Shown here one piece after another: positions 12,040 through 23,641 of a stretch of DNA of 64,000 nt. The stretch is from Terebella lapidaria (lineage: Eukaryota; Annelida; Polychaeta; Terebellida; Terebellidae): positions 23,990,694-24,054,693 of the forward strand of contig OX424570.1 of assembly GCA_949152475.1 (NCBI GenBank), given 5' to 3'. A model generated the notes under the pieces. The model did no database searches. It was not told the origin of the DNA and saw only the letters and a program-made list of their open reading frames with translations. Position 1 is the stretch's first letter; each line of letters begins with the position of its first letter. The position numbers were made by a program, and so were the translations under genes.

Positions 12040-15000
12040 GATGGCCTAGCTACTGGTATATCGTTATCGTGTGATAAATGTTCAGAACTCGGAGCAGTTT
12101 TAGATGATTGTATCCAGTAGATTAGTATCCATTGCTTCCTCAATTCCTCGTGGTTCTGTGTGCTTATCATTCATCAAATACATGTACCATGCTCTGTTCC
12201 AATACGGGTCAAGTTGTTACATTAAATCGCACCCAATTTGCTTTGTATTTGGTGGGTATAATGAATATCACATTTCACATCCAATGTGCCATATAGCAAA
12301 GCTACATGGTGTGATTTGCTATCGGGAAAAAAAGAAGTAGGCTGAATATAACTATACATGTGCTTATAAAGAGAAGTCCATAACTCGTCAATCACAATAA
12401 ATACTCGTAAGTTATGACAACTCCGATAAATTTTGTGATGTAATAGAATCATACATTATAGCAGTCGGTGTTTTTTATTGTTCGTTCAGAGTTCGTGATG
12501 GGAATAGTTAAATATTACGTTCCTGTGTTATCTATATTCTTCACATTTTTGTCTTTAGGATGTTCAACTTGGCTTTCTCAGCTTGTAGCCAATATATTAT
12601 GTATCTCTCGGCAATTTCCGTCAGCCTTCGGCTTGTTTCGTGTTCTCCACGTGCGCTAGTCGTCTGCCTCAGAGCAATTAGCGCAAAACGCTTTACTGGG
12701 CCAAATTATTGCCCTCGATAGATGATGTATAGCAGGTAGAAAAGTGGCTCTTTATTGGTGCGCATAGCTAAATAAAACAGTTCTTTCTCAGTTTGTGGAA
12801 CAGCGGCGAAGTCTGCTGGCTCCGGGGCGAGACGCTCCAAACTTTTGATCTTTCTCCAAGAAAACACTCACTCGTTGTCACGCTTGAATAATTAATAATT
12901 ATCTCCGGACTCGGTTCTTCAGGCTTCCATTGTCACAGCCAAACGTTTCCCCCTCAACATTGATGTTGACATCTTCAAGCATTCCTGGAATGTATGAAAA
13001 TACTATGAAAAGTAATATACATAAATAAAGTACAAACGCAGCACTGCACAGCTAGGTACAGTTTATGTGGTAAATTTGAAGATACGAATTGTGTAAGTCA
13101 CCCGCTTTGAAAACACCTATTCCACAGGAATTGTGCTCGTACTTTTAGAGACGGGAGTGATAAATTTGATAAGGGCATGCGCTATCAGTTTGGCATTTGA
13201 TATCAGGTGCCACTGTTGTAATGACGATCAAGTGCGCGTTCCTTATCACTGATAACTATTGTTGTGGCTTTTGTATAAACTGGCAGGAATTAAGTTTATA
13301 ATACATATAATATTATCACGAATCAGAGATAACGATAATATTACACGTAATGCATGCCAAGCTTTACATGACTGCTTTAGGCCAACGTTGCAGTAAAATT
13401 TTAAAGGTACATCGCTATGTTTAAACAATTTGTTGCATTTAATATGTTGGTATCTATTCCAAAATTTGTTTTTGACGATATATGTCTGTACCAGCGTCAG
13501 TTCTTGGTCATAAATTTCGAATTTTATATGTCCTAAATTGCCACAATATAGTGCTTCAAATCTCAATGGAAATAAATTAAATTGATTTTTCTGACAATCA
13601 GTGTCCAGTAAGGAAAGTACATACATGTATAATAATTCCTGAAACTCTAAAAGCGAATACCATGATAATAATGGTCGTACCTCTACATGCGGAAAAAAAA
13701 CCATGATAATAATGGTCGTACCTCTACATGCGGAAAAAAAAGTGTTTTTGTTTATTCAAATAACAGTTGCACCCATCTTGAAATCCGCAGGAGTGCAGCT
13801 TTCTATATATACGTGTCTGTCAATCGACCCTATTGTAAAGCTTATATGTTTTGAATAGCAAACTCCCACAGGTTTCTATTTAATTAATGTCGTGCCCGCC
13901 TTACATCAAAACAGAAACAACTCAGAGCCAAAACAAGTCATTAGCAATGAAGTTGAACGAACTACAAATAAACGCAGTTGATGAACTTTGTCTGGATTAT
14001 ATCTGGATCCGGAACAAACCTGCCGGGCAAAACCAAACATAGGGGGCGGATCCGTGTCGCTGAAAAAACGCCACGGCTGCAGCTAGTTCAAGGTCGCGCA
14101 ATAAACTGGCCATAAACTTACACAAGGAAAACGTTGATTTCCATATACTGTAACAGCCACTTTGTCAGTTGTGGTTTTCTTGTTTCTATTCTAGTGATAA
14201 AAGTTGTTGATGCATACCAAAATAGACTCAATGAGCGCTGGATGAACGAATCGTTATGTAAAGTAACTCACCTCTTTGTTGATGTCTTTATTATCAATCC
14301 GATATGCGTGAAATTGCCGGCAGGAGTTGCCAAGTGCATGGGCACTGTATTCCGATATCATTGGCATAAAAAATCCCAAACCAAAAGAGTTATTGCTGTT
14401 TGCGCAAGGAGCTGCGCTTATCAAAACATCTTGTTGATTACATGCAGTTTTTTCTCGATCTTCGCTGCAGACAACACTAAGTTTTCCCCTTGTTGTGCGC
14501 ATGAAGCAATAAAACGCAGTTATAAACTGGACTTGTTTTATGGATTCCAGTAGTTTCTGTCTCCTAGTTTGCACAACTTACAAAGACGACCATGCAGTCG
14601 TACATGCCGTGTGCCAAATGAATGTTTCGCTATTTTCTTACAACGGGTCCAAACTTCGAACGAACTTCGCCGACTCTAGCATCAACGCATCACTCGGGGC
14701 GTCCCGTGAGTATGAAACCTGAAACCGCGAAGTGCAGTTTACAGTTTGGATTTGGCAGTGGCTGTGGCACTAGCAAACGCATGCTCTTTGAGAGGGTAGC
14801 TAGAGTACCACGTTGTTATCATGTTTCAAACTGTCTAAAATGCACACACCCCCCCCCCCCCCCACCCTCCGTTCTTTCATAAGTGGTCAAAAATTTATAT
14901 GGCCCACCTGTTAACGTCACCCCCCCCCCCCCCGTCCCGACCCCAAATCCGCTTGCTGGCTTGCCACCATTTGATCATTACCATGGTAACTATGTTATCA

Positions 15001-15784
15001 TGTCCGAGGCTGGCTAAATTGGTCCTGATTACGTAACTTTACTGAATAGCATTCTTATTAAATGTTATCTTCTGAAGTACTGAATCAAATATTTGTTGCT
15101 GATAAAAAATAGTTTGGAATTTGTTTCGTGTATTGATTGCATGATCAGTACATTAATTTGTTTAACATTTCTTGTGACTAAAATTACATGGAAATATTCA
15201 TATGTTATTATATTTAACAAAACTAGGAGAAAATTAATCATATAACATGGGCTATATAATATAACACGAGTGTGTGTAAAATTTATTTATATCAATCGAT
15301 TTTGGGGAAAAGGCTCGTTATTCAAATTATAAAAGAGCAAATGATGGAAGCATGTGAATAATGAACTCACGATTTGATACATAATTGTAATGACGCAATA
15401 TATTGGAATGATATATCGTGATTGAAATTAATTACCACTGAAAAATGTACGCACGTGCTGTGTCTCATGACTTTTGACAGCAGGAATGTATTTGTCTTTG
15501 TTTTGTTTTTTCAACAAGAGAACAAAATGTGAAATTCAACCCGCACATTTGACCTCGTGACCTCTGTATCGCTCTAGGCACTTGGCCTGTGGTGAATTAG
15601 TGAATGGTTTTTAGAGTGGGTTCCCCAGGGACATAAAATGGTACTTCAATGGAGGGCTCGGGAGCCAGATTAGTGTGTACTCGGATGTAGAAGGTATATG
15701 CGTCAAAACAGTAAACAATCTATAATTATTCTACCCCGATTCACACTACACTACATGGTTATTCAAAAACGAGCACATATGAAA
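12040..15784. other. Upstream/intergenic stretch, no gene seen
   Basis: This is the 5' flank of the LRP1-like gene. It should contain that gene's promoter and 5' UTR, but I see no clear TATA box or defined start. It holds a 41-bp tandem duplication (13660-13741) and C-runs near 14853-14871 and 14921-14935. The open frames here (up to about 150 codons) show no recognisable domain and no exon-like splice context. Confidence 0.6.
13660..13741. repeat. 41-bp exact tandem duplication
   Basis: CCATGATAATAATGGTCGTA, CCTCTACATGCGG and an A run occur twice back to back with a 41-bp period. The unit starts with a short palindromic word (CCATGATAATAATGG). Identity is essentially complete. Confidence 0.9.
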
Positions 15785-15813
15785 AATTAGGCCAAGGGCC
15801 AATGATAGGTTAC

Positions 15814-18758
15814 TACTACTACTACTACATTTACATTTATAGAGCGCACATTTATATATTTTACAATATAATCAGCGGCGCTGTACAAAAATAATAATGA
15901 ATTAATTGAACAAGTGATATTTTGTTTAGACATTAAAAGCTTTGGCGAAGTAATAGGTTTTGAGAGCTGTTTTGAAGGCTGGATATGTTTGGACGTTACG
16001 AATGTGACATGGGAGAGTATTCCAGATGGTAGGACCAGATACTGAGAAGGAGCGATCCGCAAATGTTTTCCGTGCAGTTTTAGGGCACTTCAGTTTTAGT
16101 GCGTCCGCCGATGACCGTGTATTTCTTCGAGGTATGTTGATGTGTATGAGGTCTTGTAAGTACTTGGGTGCAGTACCTTGAAGGCACTGGAACACCAAGC
16201 ATGCTATTTTGAACTGGCCACGATATTCAATCGGAAGCCAGTGCAAGGTTCTGAGGGCATCAGTGGCACTGGTGTAACGACCGCGATTGAGGACCAGTTT
16301 GGCTGCACGGTGCTGAATTCTGCGAATAGGACCCAATGTGGTTGCAGGGAGGCCATACAACAAAGAGTTGGCGTAGTCCAAGTGGGATAAGACCAAGGAG
16401 TGGACAAGTTTGTGGCATATATCCACTGTGATGTACTCACGTATATGGCGAATGTTGTACAAATTGAATGCAGCTGTCCGACACTTTTCGCTGATGTGAC
16501 GTTTGAAGTTAAGAGTGTCGTCGAAATGGACACCGAGATACTTCACACACGAGGATTGTACAACCTTGTCTGAACAGACATTGATTGAATCGACATCACA
16601 CTTATCCAGTTGACTTTTATGACCGAACAAGATGAATTCGGTTTTGCTGGAGTTCATTTTAAGCCTGTTTATTGTCATCCAGTTGTTTATAGAGATCAAG
16701 CAATTTTCCAAGTTCTCAAATGCTTCCAATGTTTTCTCGTTGGAGTTGGGATTGAAGGAGGAGTATATGGAGTGATCATCAGCGTACCCAAGTATGGAGA
16801 CGTGATATTTGCTGATATGTTCATCAAGGGTGCTGGCATAAATATTATACAGAACTGGTCCACAAATTGAGCCCTGAGGAACCGAGCAGGTAAGCGGAGC
16901 TGATGATGATAGATGACCGTCGATCATAACTTTGGCAGCTCGAGACCGAAGATAGCTCTCAAACCACAACAGAGGTTTGCCAGCAACACCAAACTTGTTA
17001 TGAAGGACTTGAAGTAGCACATCATGGTCTACAGTGTCAAATGCTGCCGACAGATCAATGCACACCAATGCTGTGATGCATTGATATTCCACGCTCCAGA
17101 GAATATCATTTGATAACTTGACTAATGCTGTCTCAGTGCTGAAAGACTTGCGGTATGCTGATTGATATATTGGGAGAAGAGCATTGCTTTCGATGTAAGA
17201 AGAGAATTGTGTGAGACATGCACGTTCAACAACTTTTGATAAAAACTGCAAGTTGCTGACAGGGCGGTAGTTTTTTAGAACACACTCCAGGCCGTCCCTT
17301 TTGAGAAGTGGCCGCACTATCGATGTTTTCCATGTGTCAACGAAAGCACCACTTTGGAGTGAACTGTTAATTATCCTAGTGATGAGAGGGAGAAGAACAT
17401 CTAGATGCTCTATCACCAACTTTGTTGGAACCGGATCCGCTGGAGAGGTGGTTGGCTTACATTGTCTAATGAGTTTTTCCGCACCCTCAAGGGTCATGGG
17501 AGTGAAAGAACTGAATTCCTGTCCAACTATGAGCTCCTGATGAAACAAAGGGTAATGGCTGAGCTCATCACGAATGTTCTTGACCTTGGTCATGAAAAAT
17601 CCAAGAAAGTCATCCGCTAGAACACTAGAATCAAGATGAGGAGGAAGTGGATTTGATTTCTTGCGACCAACAAGACTAGAGACAAGCTTATACATCTTGC
17701 TAGAATTGTTCCCAGCCGCGGCAACAGCATCTTTTATTGAGGCACGTTTCGCCTGTCTAAGATGGGATCGATACTGACGACGGAGATCCTTGAAGATATT
17801 CAGATTAGCACTGGTTCTGTCCCTGCGAAAGGTCTTTTCTGCCCTGCGGAGACATCGCTTGAGGTAAATCGCCTCTTTGTCAAACCATGGAAGAGATGTG
17901 CGTGTGGTTATCAGTTTTTCCACGACTGGAGCATGTCTATCCAGGCATGCGGCGAGTTCCGTATCGTAGTGTTGGGCCAGCGATGTACCCACTGGTGGTA
18001 GGTCTTGAGAGGAAGCCACAATGGAGCAAAGTTCCTCGCGAAAGTTTTCTTGGTTAATGGCTTTGATCCGTCTGAATTTAGTTACACCACGGGTGCATTT
18101 TGGTTTAGTTCTTGAAAGCGTACACTCCATGAAACAATGATCACTGATGAAATATCCGCATTGGAGGGATGAGAGGTTTAGTGAGTCATTACCTCTAGTT
18201 ACGACAAGGTCCAGGATATTGCCTGAAGAATGTGTGGGATCAGAGGCGTGTCGTTTGAGCCCCATGGAAGATAGCACATATGAAAATCGTTGGGAAATCG
18301 GATCAGAGTCAGAGTTCACATGTATATTGAAATCCCCGGTGAAAATCACTGAAGCATGTGAATCGAGAATATCCAAGGCATAGCTCTGGAACTCATCCAG
18401 GAACACCTGAGGAGACACTGGATGGGACGCAGAGTACGGAGGTCGATAAATGACTATGATCACAATGTGGAAAGTGGAACTGTCAAGAAGCCACTCGGAG
18501 AATTCGAAAGACGACTTGCAACCAGCATGAAGCTTTTTGACCCGAAAATCGTTTTTGCAAATAAGACCTGTGCCCCCGCCACGCCTATCTGGGCGTACTT
18601 CATCAAAGAAATGGTATCCACATTGATTGAGTTCGGTTCTGACAGCCACATCATCAACTGTGAGCCATGTCTCTGTAATTGCACAAATGTCATAATCTCT
18701 GACAGTAAGATGGTGCATGAAGTCGTCAGTTTTATTCCTGATGGACTGGACGTTGACA
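15814..18758 (-). mobile_element. CR1/L2-like non-LTR retrotransposon, 5'-truncated at the endonuclease start
   Basis: The insertion is flanked on both sides by GTTAC (15809-15813 and 18759-18763), a 5-bp target duplication inside copy A. The 3' tail (minus strand) is a short GTA repeat, visible as TACTACTAC from 15814 on the plus strand. About 110 bp of 3' UTR separates the stop codon from the tail. The 5' end falls at the start of the endonuclease domain, so the 5' UTR and any ORF1 are missing. Copy B shows the uninterrupted target, which fixes both junctions to the base. The short target duplication and simple-repeat tail fit target-primed reverse transcription. Confidence 0.9.
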
Positions 18759-18781
18759 GTTACCGGACAATGTTTATTATT
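15926..18781 (-). CDS. Non-LTR retrotransposon endonuclease/reverse transcriptase (ORF2)
   Basis: One uninterrupted frame of about 950 codons; the first Met is at 18718. The frame extends upstream to 18781, and the residues just before the Met (NVQSIRNK) belong to the endonuclease fold. The N-terminal AP-endonuclease domain shows AITETWL, RGGGTGLI, IYRPPY, FTGDFNIH and SDHCF. The central RT shows YRPVSNL, DLSAAFDTVDHDVL, SVPQGSICGPVLYNIY and the catalytic GYADD. The C-terminal part has YLGVHFD, HLDYANSLLYGLP, IQHRAAKLV, LHWLPI and a WNTLP motif near the end, typical of the CR1/L2/Crack group. The absence of stops or frameshifts implies a young copy. Without its 5' region it is probably not autonomously transcribed. 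Confidence 0.93.
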   Translation of the reverse strand, partial: NNKHCPVTVNVQSIRNKTDDFMHHLTVRDYDICAITETWLTVDDVAVRTELNQCGYHFFDEVRPDRRGGGTGLICKNDFRVKKLHAGCKSSFEFSEWLLDSSTFHIVIIVIYRPPYSASHPVSPQVFLDEFQSYALDILDSHASVIFTGDFNIHVNSDSDPISQRFSYVLSSMGLKRHASDPTHSSGNILDLVVTRGNDSLNLSSLQCGYFISDHCFMECTLSRTKPKCTRGVTKFRRIKAINQENFREELCSIVASSQDLPPVGTSLAQHYDTELAACLDRHAPVVEKLITTRTSLPWFDKEAIYLKRCLRRAEKTFRRDRTSANLNIFKDLRRQYRSHLRQAKRASIKDAVAAAGNNSSKMYKLVSSLVGRKKSNPLPPHLDSSVLADDFLGFFMTKVKNIRDELSHYPLFHQELIVGQEFSSFTPMTLEGAEKLIRQCKPTTSPADPVPTKLVIEHLDVLLPLITRIINSSLQSGAFVDTWKTSIVRPLLKRDGLECVLKNYRPVSNLQFLSKVVERACLTQFSSYIESNALLPIYQSAYRKSFSTETALVKLSNDILWSVEYQCITALVCIDLSAAFDTVDHDVLLQVLHNKFGVAGKPLLWFESYLRSRAAKVMIDGHLSSSAPLTCSVPQGSICGPVLYNIYASTLDEHISKYHVSILGYADDHSIYSSFNPNSNEKTLEAFENLENCLISINNWMTINRLKMNSSKTEFILFGHKSQLDKCDVDSINVCSDKVVQSSCVKYLGVHFDDTLNFKRHISEKCRTAAFNLYNIRHIREYITVDICHKLVHSLVLSHLDYANSLLYGLPATTLGPIRRIQHRAAKLVLNRGRYTSATDALRTLHWLPIEYRGQFKIACLVFQCLQGTAPKYLQDLIHINIPRRNTRSSADALKLKCPKTARKTFADRSFSVSGPTIWNTLPCHIRNVQTYPAFKTALKTYYFAKAFNV

Positions 18782-21700
18782 TCAGATGTTAGCCAGGTCA
18801 CTGGTTAAATCCAAGGTCAAGAGAATATTCAGCATATATAATATTAAGCATATATCATGTCCACAGTTGATTGCTAAGCTGTAAATTCAATAATCAGAGA
18901 GATATTAGCAATTTTGTGTTGTTGCCTCGAAAATGAAGGCAAAGGTCAAATTCAAGGTCATCAAAATATTCAGTGTATATCATTTTCTATATGTCCACAA
19001 TTGATTCCCAAGCCATACAGTCAATAGAGTGTTAGTCCTTGGACCTTGAAAATGAGGTCAGAGGTCAAATTCAAGGTCACGAGAATATTCAGCATATATC
19101 ATTTCCTATATGTCCACAATTGATTCATAAGCTGTAAAATCGATAATAAGTGAGATATTAACCATTTTGTCCTGTGACCTTGAAAATGAGGTCAACGGTC
19201 AAATTCAAGGTCATGACAATAGTTTGCATATATCATTTCCTATATGTTTATAACTGATTTCTGAGCTGTTCGATAACAAGCGAGATATTAGCCATTTTGT
19301 CATATGACCTTGAAAATGGGGTCAAAGGTTTAATTTGAGGTCATCAGAATATTCAGCATATATCATTTCCTATATGTCCACTGTGACAATTGATTCCTAA
19401 GCTGTAGAGTCGATAATAAGCGAGATATAAGCCATTTTGTCCTGTGACCTTGAAAATGGGGTCACAGGTCAAATTCAAGGTCACGAGAATATTCAGCATA
19501 TATCATTTCCTATATGTCCACAATTGATTCCTAGTCTCTAATCTCAATATTAAGTGAGATATTAGGCATAATGTGTCCCATTATAGAGCATAGGAGAATT
19601 TAACATGGGAAAGTCCCATTTAGGCCGAGTTTAGGCCAAAAGGCCCACTTCGAGCGATTCAAGCGCGACGAAATTTATAAACATCATAGGAGTACATATG
19701 AGGAGTGTTATGTATCAAAAAGAAAAAAAGTTACTGAACAGATTTTGAGAAAATGGCCGCCAAAGTCCAAAATCAGACATTTTTCGTCAAACACGGCCGC
19801 CATTTTGAAAAAAAATGCGAAAATAAGAAAACTAAAAAATAGTTTCTTCTTGAATTATTTTTAAGTATTTTTGTACCAAATTTCAGAAAAATTCGCCAGT
19901 AAACAAAAAAGATAAAAATGTGGACGACGACGGACGACGGACGCAACGCCATGCCAATAGGTTATCGGACCATAGGTTCGGTAACCTAAAATGTACTGAG
20001 AGTGAATGTTCGGAAACATATACATGAAAGGTATCCATAACGTGCAGTTGTTTACGTTCACATAGTCCCTGTGGGAAACTAGTTAACAGTCGTGCATGGA
20101 TTGTGTTGAGACTAAGTCAGAAATTATATGGTTTTGTTTCTTTATGGTAGATATCAATGTGTTTTATTTTACATTAGCAAGGATTTGATTGGCAATATTG
20201 AAGTTTTTTTTTATCCAAAGCCCGTATATATTATTTCTTTGTTTTTCATCTTTTAATCACTTGGAGTGGGTAGCTCACTTGAAAAGGCGCTCCATGCTCT
20301 CGTAATGTGAATCACGGGTTTAAGACTGCTTATAAGACCGCTTGATAATGTATACTATAAACCATGTCAATACACACTCAGTGTATTGCTCAGGAATATT
20401 CTGTGTTCTCACAGCTTTTGTTATACATGGTGCTATTGTGTATCAGATAATATACTGACCAAGATATTTTCACATCTGCTATTTAGGAGCAATTATTCCC
20501 AAAGTAGATTTGGTCACAAAACTAGCGTGGCATGCTATTTGGAAAGCTCGGATTTTTCCTGGATACGCGCCTGCTTTTTCCTCCATTTTTAGGTTACCGA
20601 ACCTATGGTCCGATAACCTATTGGCATGGCGTTGCGTCCGTCGTCCGTCGTCGTCGTCCACATTTTTATCTTTTTTGTTTACGAGCGAATTCTTCTGAAA
20701 TTTTGCACAAAAATACTTAAAAATAATTCAAGAAGGAGGTATTTTTTAGTTTTTTGATTTTCGCGTTTTTTTCAAAATGGCGGCCGTTTTCGACGAAAAA
20801 TGCCTGATTTTGGACTTTGGTGGCCATTTTCTCAAAATCTGTTCAGTAACTTTTTTTCTTTTTGATACATAACACTCCTCATATGTACTCCTATGATGTC
20901 TATAAATTTCGTTGCGCTTGAATCGCTCGAAGTGGACCATTTTGGCCCAAACTCGGCCCAAATGGGACTTTCCCATGTTAAATTCTCCTATGCTTTATAA
21001 TGGGACACATTATGCCTAATATCTCACTTAATATTAAGATTAGAGACTAGGAATCAATTGTGGACATATAGGAAATGATATATGCTGAATATTCTCGTGA
21101 CCTTGAATTTGACCTCTGACCTCAATTTCAAGGTCAGAGCACAAAATGTCTGATATCTCGCTTATTATCGACTCTACAGCTTAGGAATCAATTGTGGACA
21201 TATAGGAAATGATATATGCTGAATATTCTGATGACCTTGAATTTGACCTTTGACGGCATTTTCAAGGTCATAGGACAAAATGGCTAATATCTCGCTTGTT
21301 ATCGACTTTACAGCTTAGGAATCAGTTATGAACATTTAGGAAATGATATATGCAGATTATTGTCATGACCTTGAATTTGACCTTTGACCTCATTTTCAAG
21401 GTCACATTACAAAATGGCTAATATCTCACTTATTATCGACCCTACAGCTTAGGAATCAATTGTGGACATATAGGAAATGATATATGCTGAATATTCTGAT
21501 GACCTTGAATTTGACCTTTGACGGCATTTTCAAGGTCATAGGACAAAATGGCTGATATCTCGCTTGTTATCGACTTTACAGCGTAGGAATCAGTTATGAA
21601 CATATAGGAAATGATATATGCAGATTATTGTCATGACCTTGAATTTGACCTTTGACCTCATTTTCAAGGTCACAGGACAAAATGGCTAATATCTCACTAA

Positions 21701-22135
21701 TTATCGATTTTACAGCTTAGGAATCAATAGTGGACATGTAGGAAATGATATATGCTGAATATTCTCGGACCTTGAATTTGAGCTCTGACCTCATTTTCAA
21801 GGTCCAAGGACAAACTGGCTCATATCTTGCTCCTCTATTGACTATATGGCTTGGGAATCAATTGTGGACATGATATAAAAAATGATATACACTGAATATT
21901 TTGATGACCTTGAATTTGACCTTTGCCCCTTCATTTTCAAGGCCACAGCACAAAATTGCTAATATCTCGCTGATTATTGAATTTACAGCTTAGCAATCAA
22001 CTGTGGACATGATATATGCTTAATGTTATATATGCTGAATATTCTCTTGACCTTGAATTCAACCAGTGACCTGGCTAACATCTAAAATATTAAACATTGT
22101 CCGGTAACCTATCTTTGGCCCTTGGCCTAATTTTT
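18759..22135. repeat. Large inverted repeat formed by tandem-core copies A and B
   Basis: Copy A (18759-19988, minus sense) and copy B (20591-22135, plus sense) face away from each other across a 602-bp spacer (19989-20590) in which I see no gene. The arms are about 1.2 and 1.5 kb and share the outer GGTTACCGGACAATG end, the inner AGGTTACCGAACC end and the 134-bp tandem core. Transcripts across the locus could form long double-stranded RNA. Confidence 0.85.
20591..22135 (+). mobile_element. Tandem-core transposon, copy B (intact reference copy)
   Basis: The copy starts AGGTTACCGAACCTATGG, whose end pairs with TCCGATAACCT in a terminal hairpin. It continues with a CGTCC/GTCGTC microsatellite, an AT-rich body with GGCGGCCGTTTTCGACG, and then eight or so tandem units of about 134 bp from about 20990 to 22080. 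It closes ATTGTCCGGTAACCTATC, then TTGGCCCTTGGCCTAATTTT. Units alternate in two subtypes: a GATGACC...GACGGCATTTTC type and a GTCATGACC...ATGCAGATTATTG type. This gives a higher-order period of about 268 bp (21228-21497-21640). No protein is encoded. Confidence 0.85.
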
Positions 22136-22439
22136 TTTTCGGGCACGGTGGAAAATCTGAACACAAATTTTGCGAATTGAAAATTTATTCAGGACCGGTT
22201 TCCACCTCTAACAGGGAAGAACATCAGTGATCAAGATTAGGCCTATCTTTTAGAACACTTATATTTGCCAACCATGCCTATTAAAGTATACATCAGTAAC
22301 TTACGATTTGTTTTGTGGTACTATATTGTTGTTGAAAACACTATATGTCATAGACTGCTCGGATTTAGCTTTTGTTTATTCCTACCCAACATATAATATA
22401 CATGTATCTACATTTATTATCGCGGAAAGACAAAACAAA

Positions 22440-23641
22440 GTGAATAAAGCACAAACTTTATTGTCATATATTTAACAATACAACAAAGCAAGAACAACAA
22501 CAAATGCTTTGTAAGTAGGTACAAAAACACTGAACAAATTCCCTAGCGGTCTCAACATTGCGCTTTAAACATTGTTAATTCATTTCGCATAAAGCTGCTA
22601 AGTTATTTCAATGCCCCAAATTTGATTCCGAATTGTAATTCAACAACTACATACTCTGTACAAATATTAGCTCGTACTCGTTTTGGAAATATTTCACAAT
22701 TGGGGCCTCATTCATCTGTCAAACATTTTGAATAAAACAAATAATAATTTTGTGGTCACAGGTCTCACAGCTGATGCATACCCGTACATATATATTGTTT
22801 GATGACCAATGATGCTTAAACTGAAATTAAAATGAGAATATACATATTCTTTTTCCAGAAATATTGCATGATAATAAGTATCCACGACTTTTAAACTGGT
22901 GTATTATTATTCCTTGAATGTCACAAGGGAGCAGACTAAATCTGGAGCATCAGCAATCAGAATACAAGCAGGAACTTAGCAGGATGTTTCTAAGTTATTA
23001 TGACACTTGTAGTTTATTTTATTATTTGAATGTAATTTTTCTGATGTTTGATCAGGGTTCCAAGATATAATTGGTAACAAAAAATATTTTGTTTGCAAGA
23101 ACAAAAGCAAAACGTGATAACTCAAAGTGGTAATTGTAACAAATGACTGTAAAAAACAGATAACTTAACATTGTAAATTATTAAATATTATGAAGAACAA
23201 GTTTTTAAGTTCATGCTGAAAACAAACAAAACCAGATAAATAAGTAGTGCAAATATATCACATATATGTTTACCGGTAGGTATGTTATGTATATTTTCTA
23301 ACTGTAACATTAAATAAACTTCAAAGCAATGTAATATTCCTCACTTCAAGTAAATTGAATAAGGAGGAAAGAATCTTTAATTTTTTGGAAGCGGAATTAT
23401 GTATTTTGGATTTGTTATATTAAGTATATATTATATACACATATCCTGTGAACAATTTATACAATTCTCGAAATATCAGTGAAATAAATATTAACTACAT
23501 GTACATGCATATCAGGTAAGCTGCCCTATGTTCTGTAAAACTGTCAATAACAATGTTCTTGTAAAATTGCAATGATCAAATCTTCTTAACATCAATAACT
23601 TCAATTCAACTAGATCTCGCATCGGGATCATTCGGCCATTA
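22440..23641 (-). other. ARMC8: Probable ARMC8 3' UTR
   Basis: This is the AT-rich stretch immediately downstream of the ARMC8 stop codon. On the minus strand an AATAAA signal lies at 22462-22457 (plus TTTATT), about 1.2 kb past the stop, with tandem-core copy B starting some 300 bp further on. No other coding signal is seen. The UTR end is inferred from this signal only; a second TTTATT at 22377 is an alternative. Confidence 0.5.

Larger units (their letters stand above)
15785..19988 (-). mobile_element. Tandem-core (pearl/Helentron-like) transposon, copy A, split by a retrotransposon
   Basis: Copy A consists of 15785-15813 plus 18759-19988, interrupted by the CR1/L2-like element. Read on the minus strand, it begins AGGTTACCGAACCTATGG at 19988, then a CGTCC/GTCGTC microsatellite, then a tandem core of about 134-bp units (GACCTTGAATTTGACC and similar). 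It ends ...TTGTCCGGTAAC | CTATC, with the terminal TTGGCCCTTGGCCTAATTTTT found beyond the insertion at 15785-15800. No transposase is present. Copy B lies in opposite orientation about 600 bp away. Structure with a microsatellite and about 150-bp central repeats resembles pearl-type Helentron derivatives of bivalves. That assignment is inference. Confidence 0.75.

Noticed and set aside
13246..13704. 152-codon minus-strand open frame upstream of the LRP1-like gene
   Set aside because: AT-rich chance frame with no motif. It runs into the 41-bp tandem duplication.
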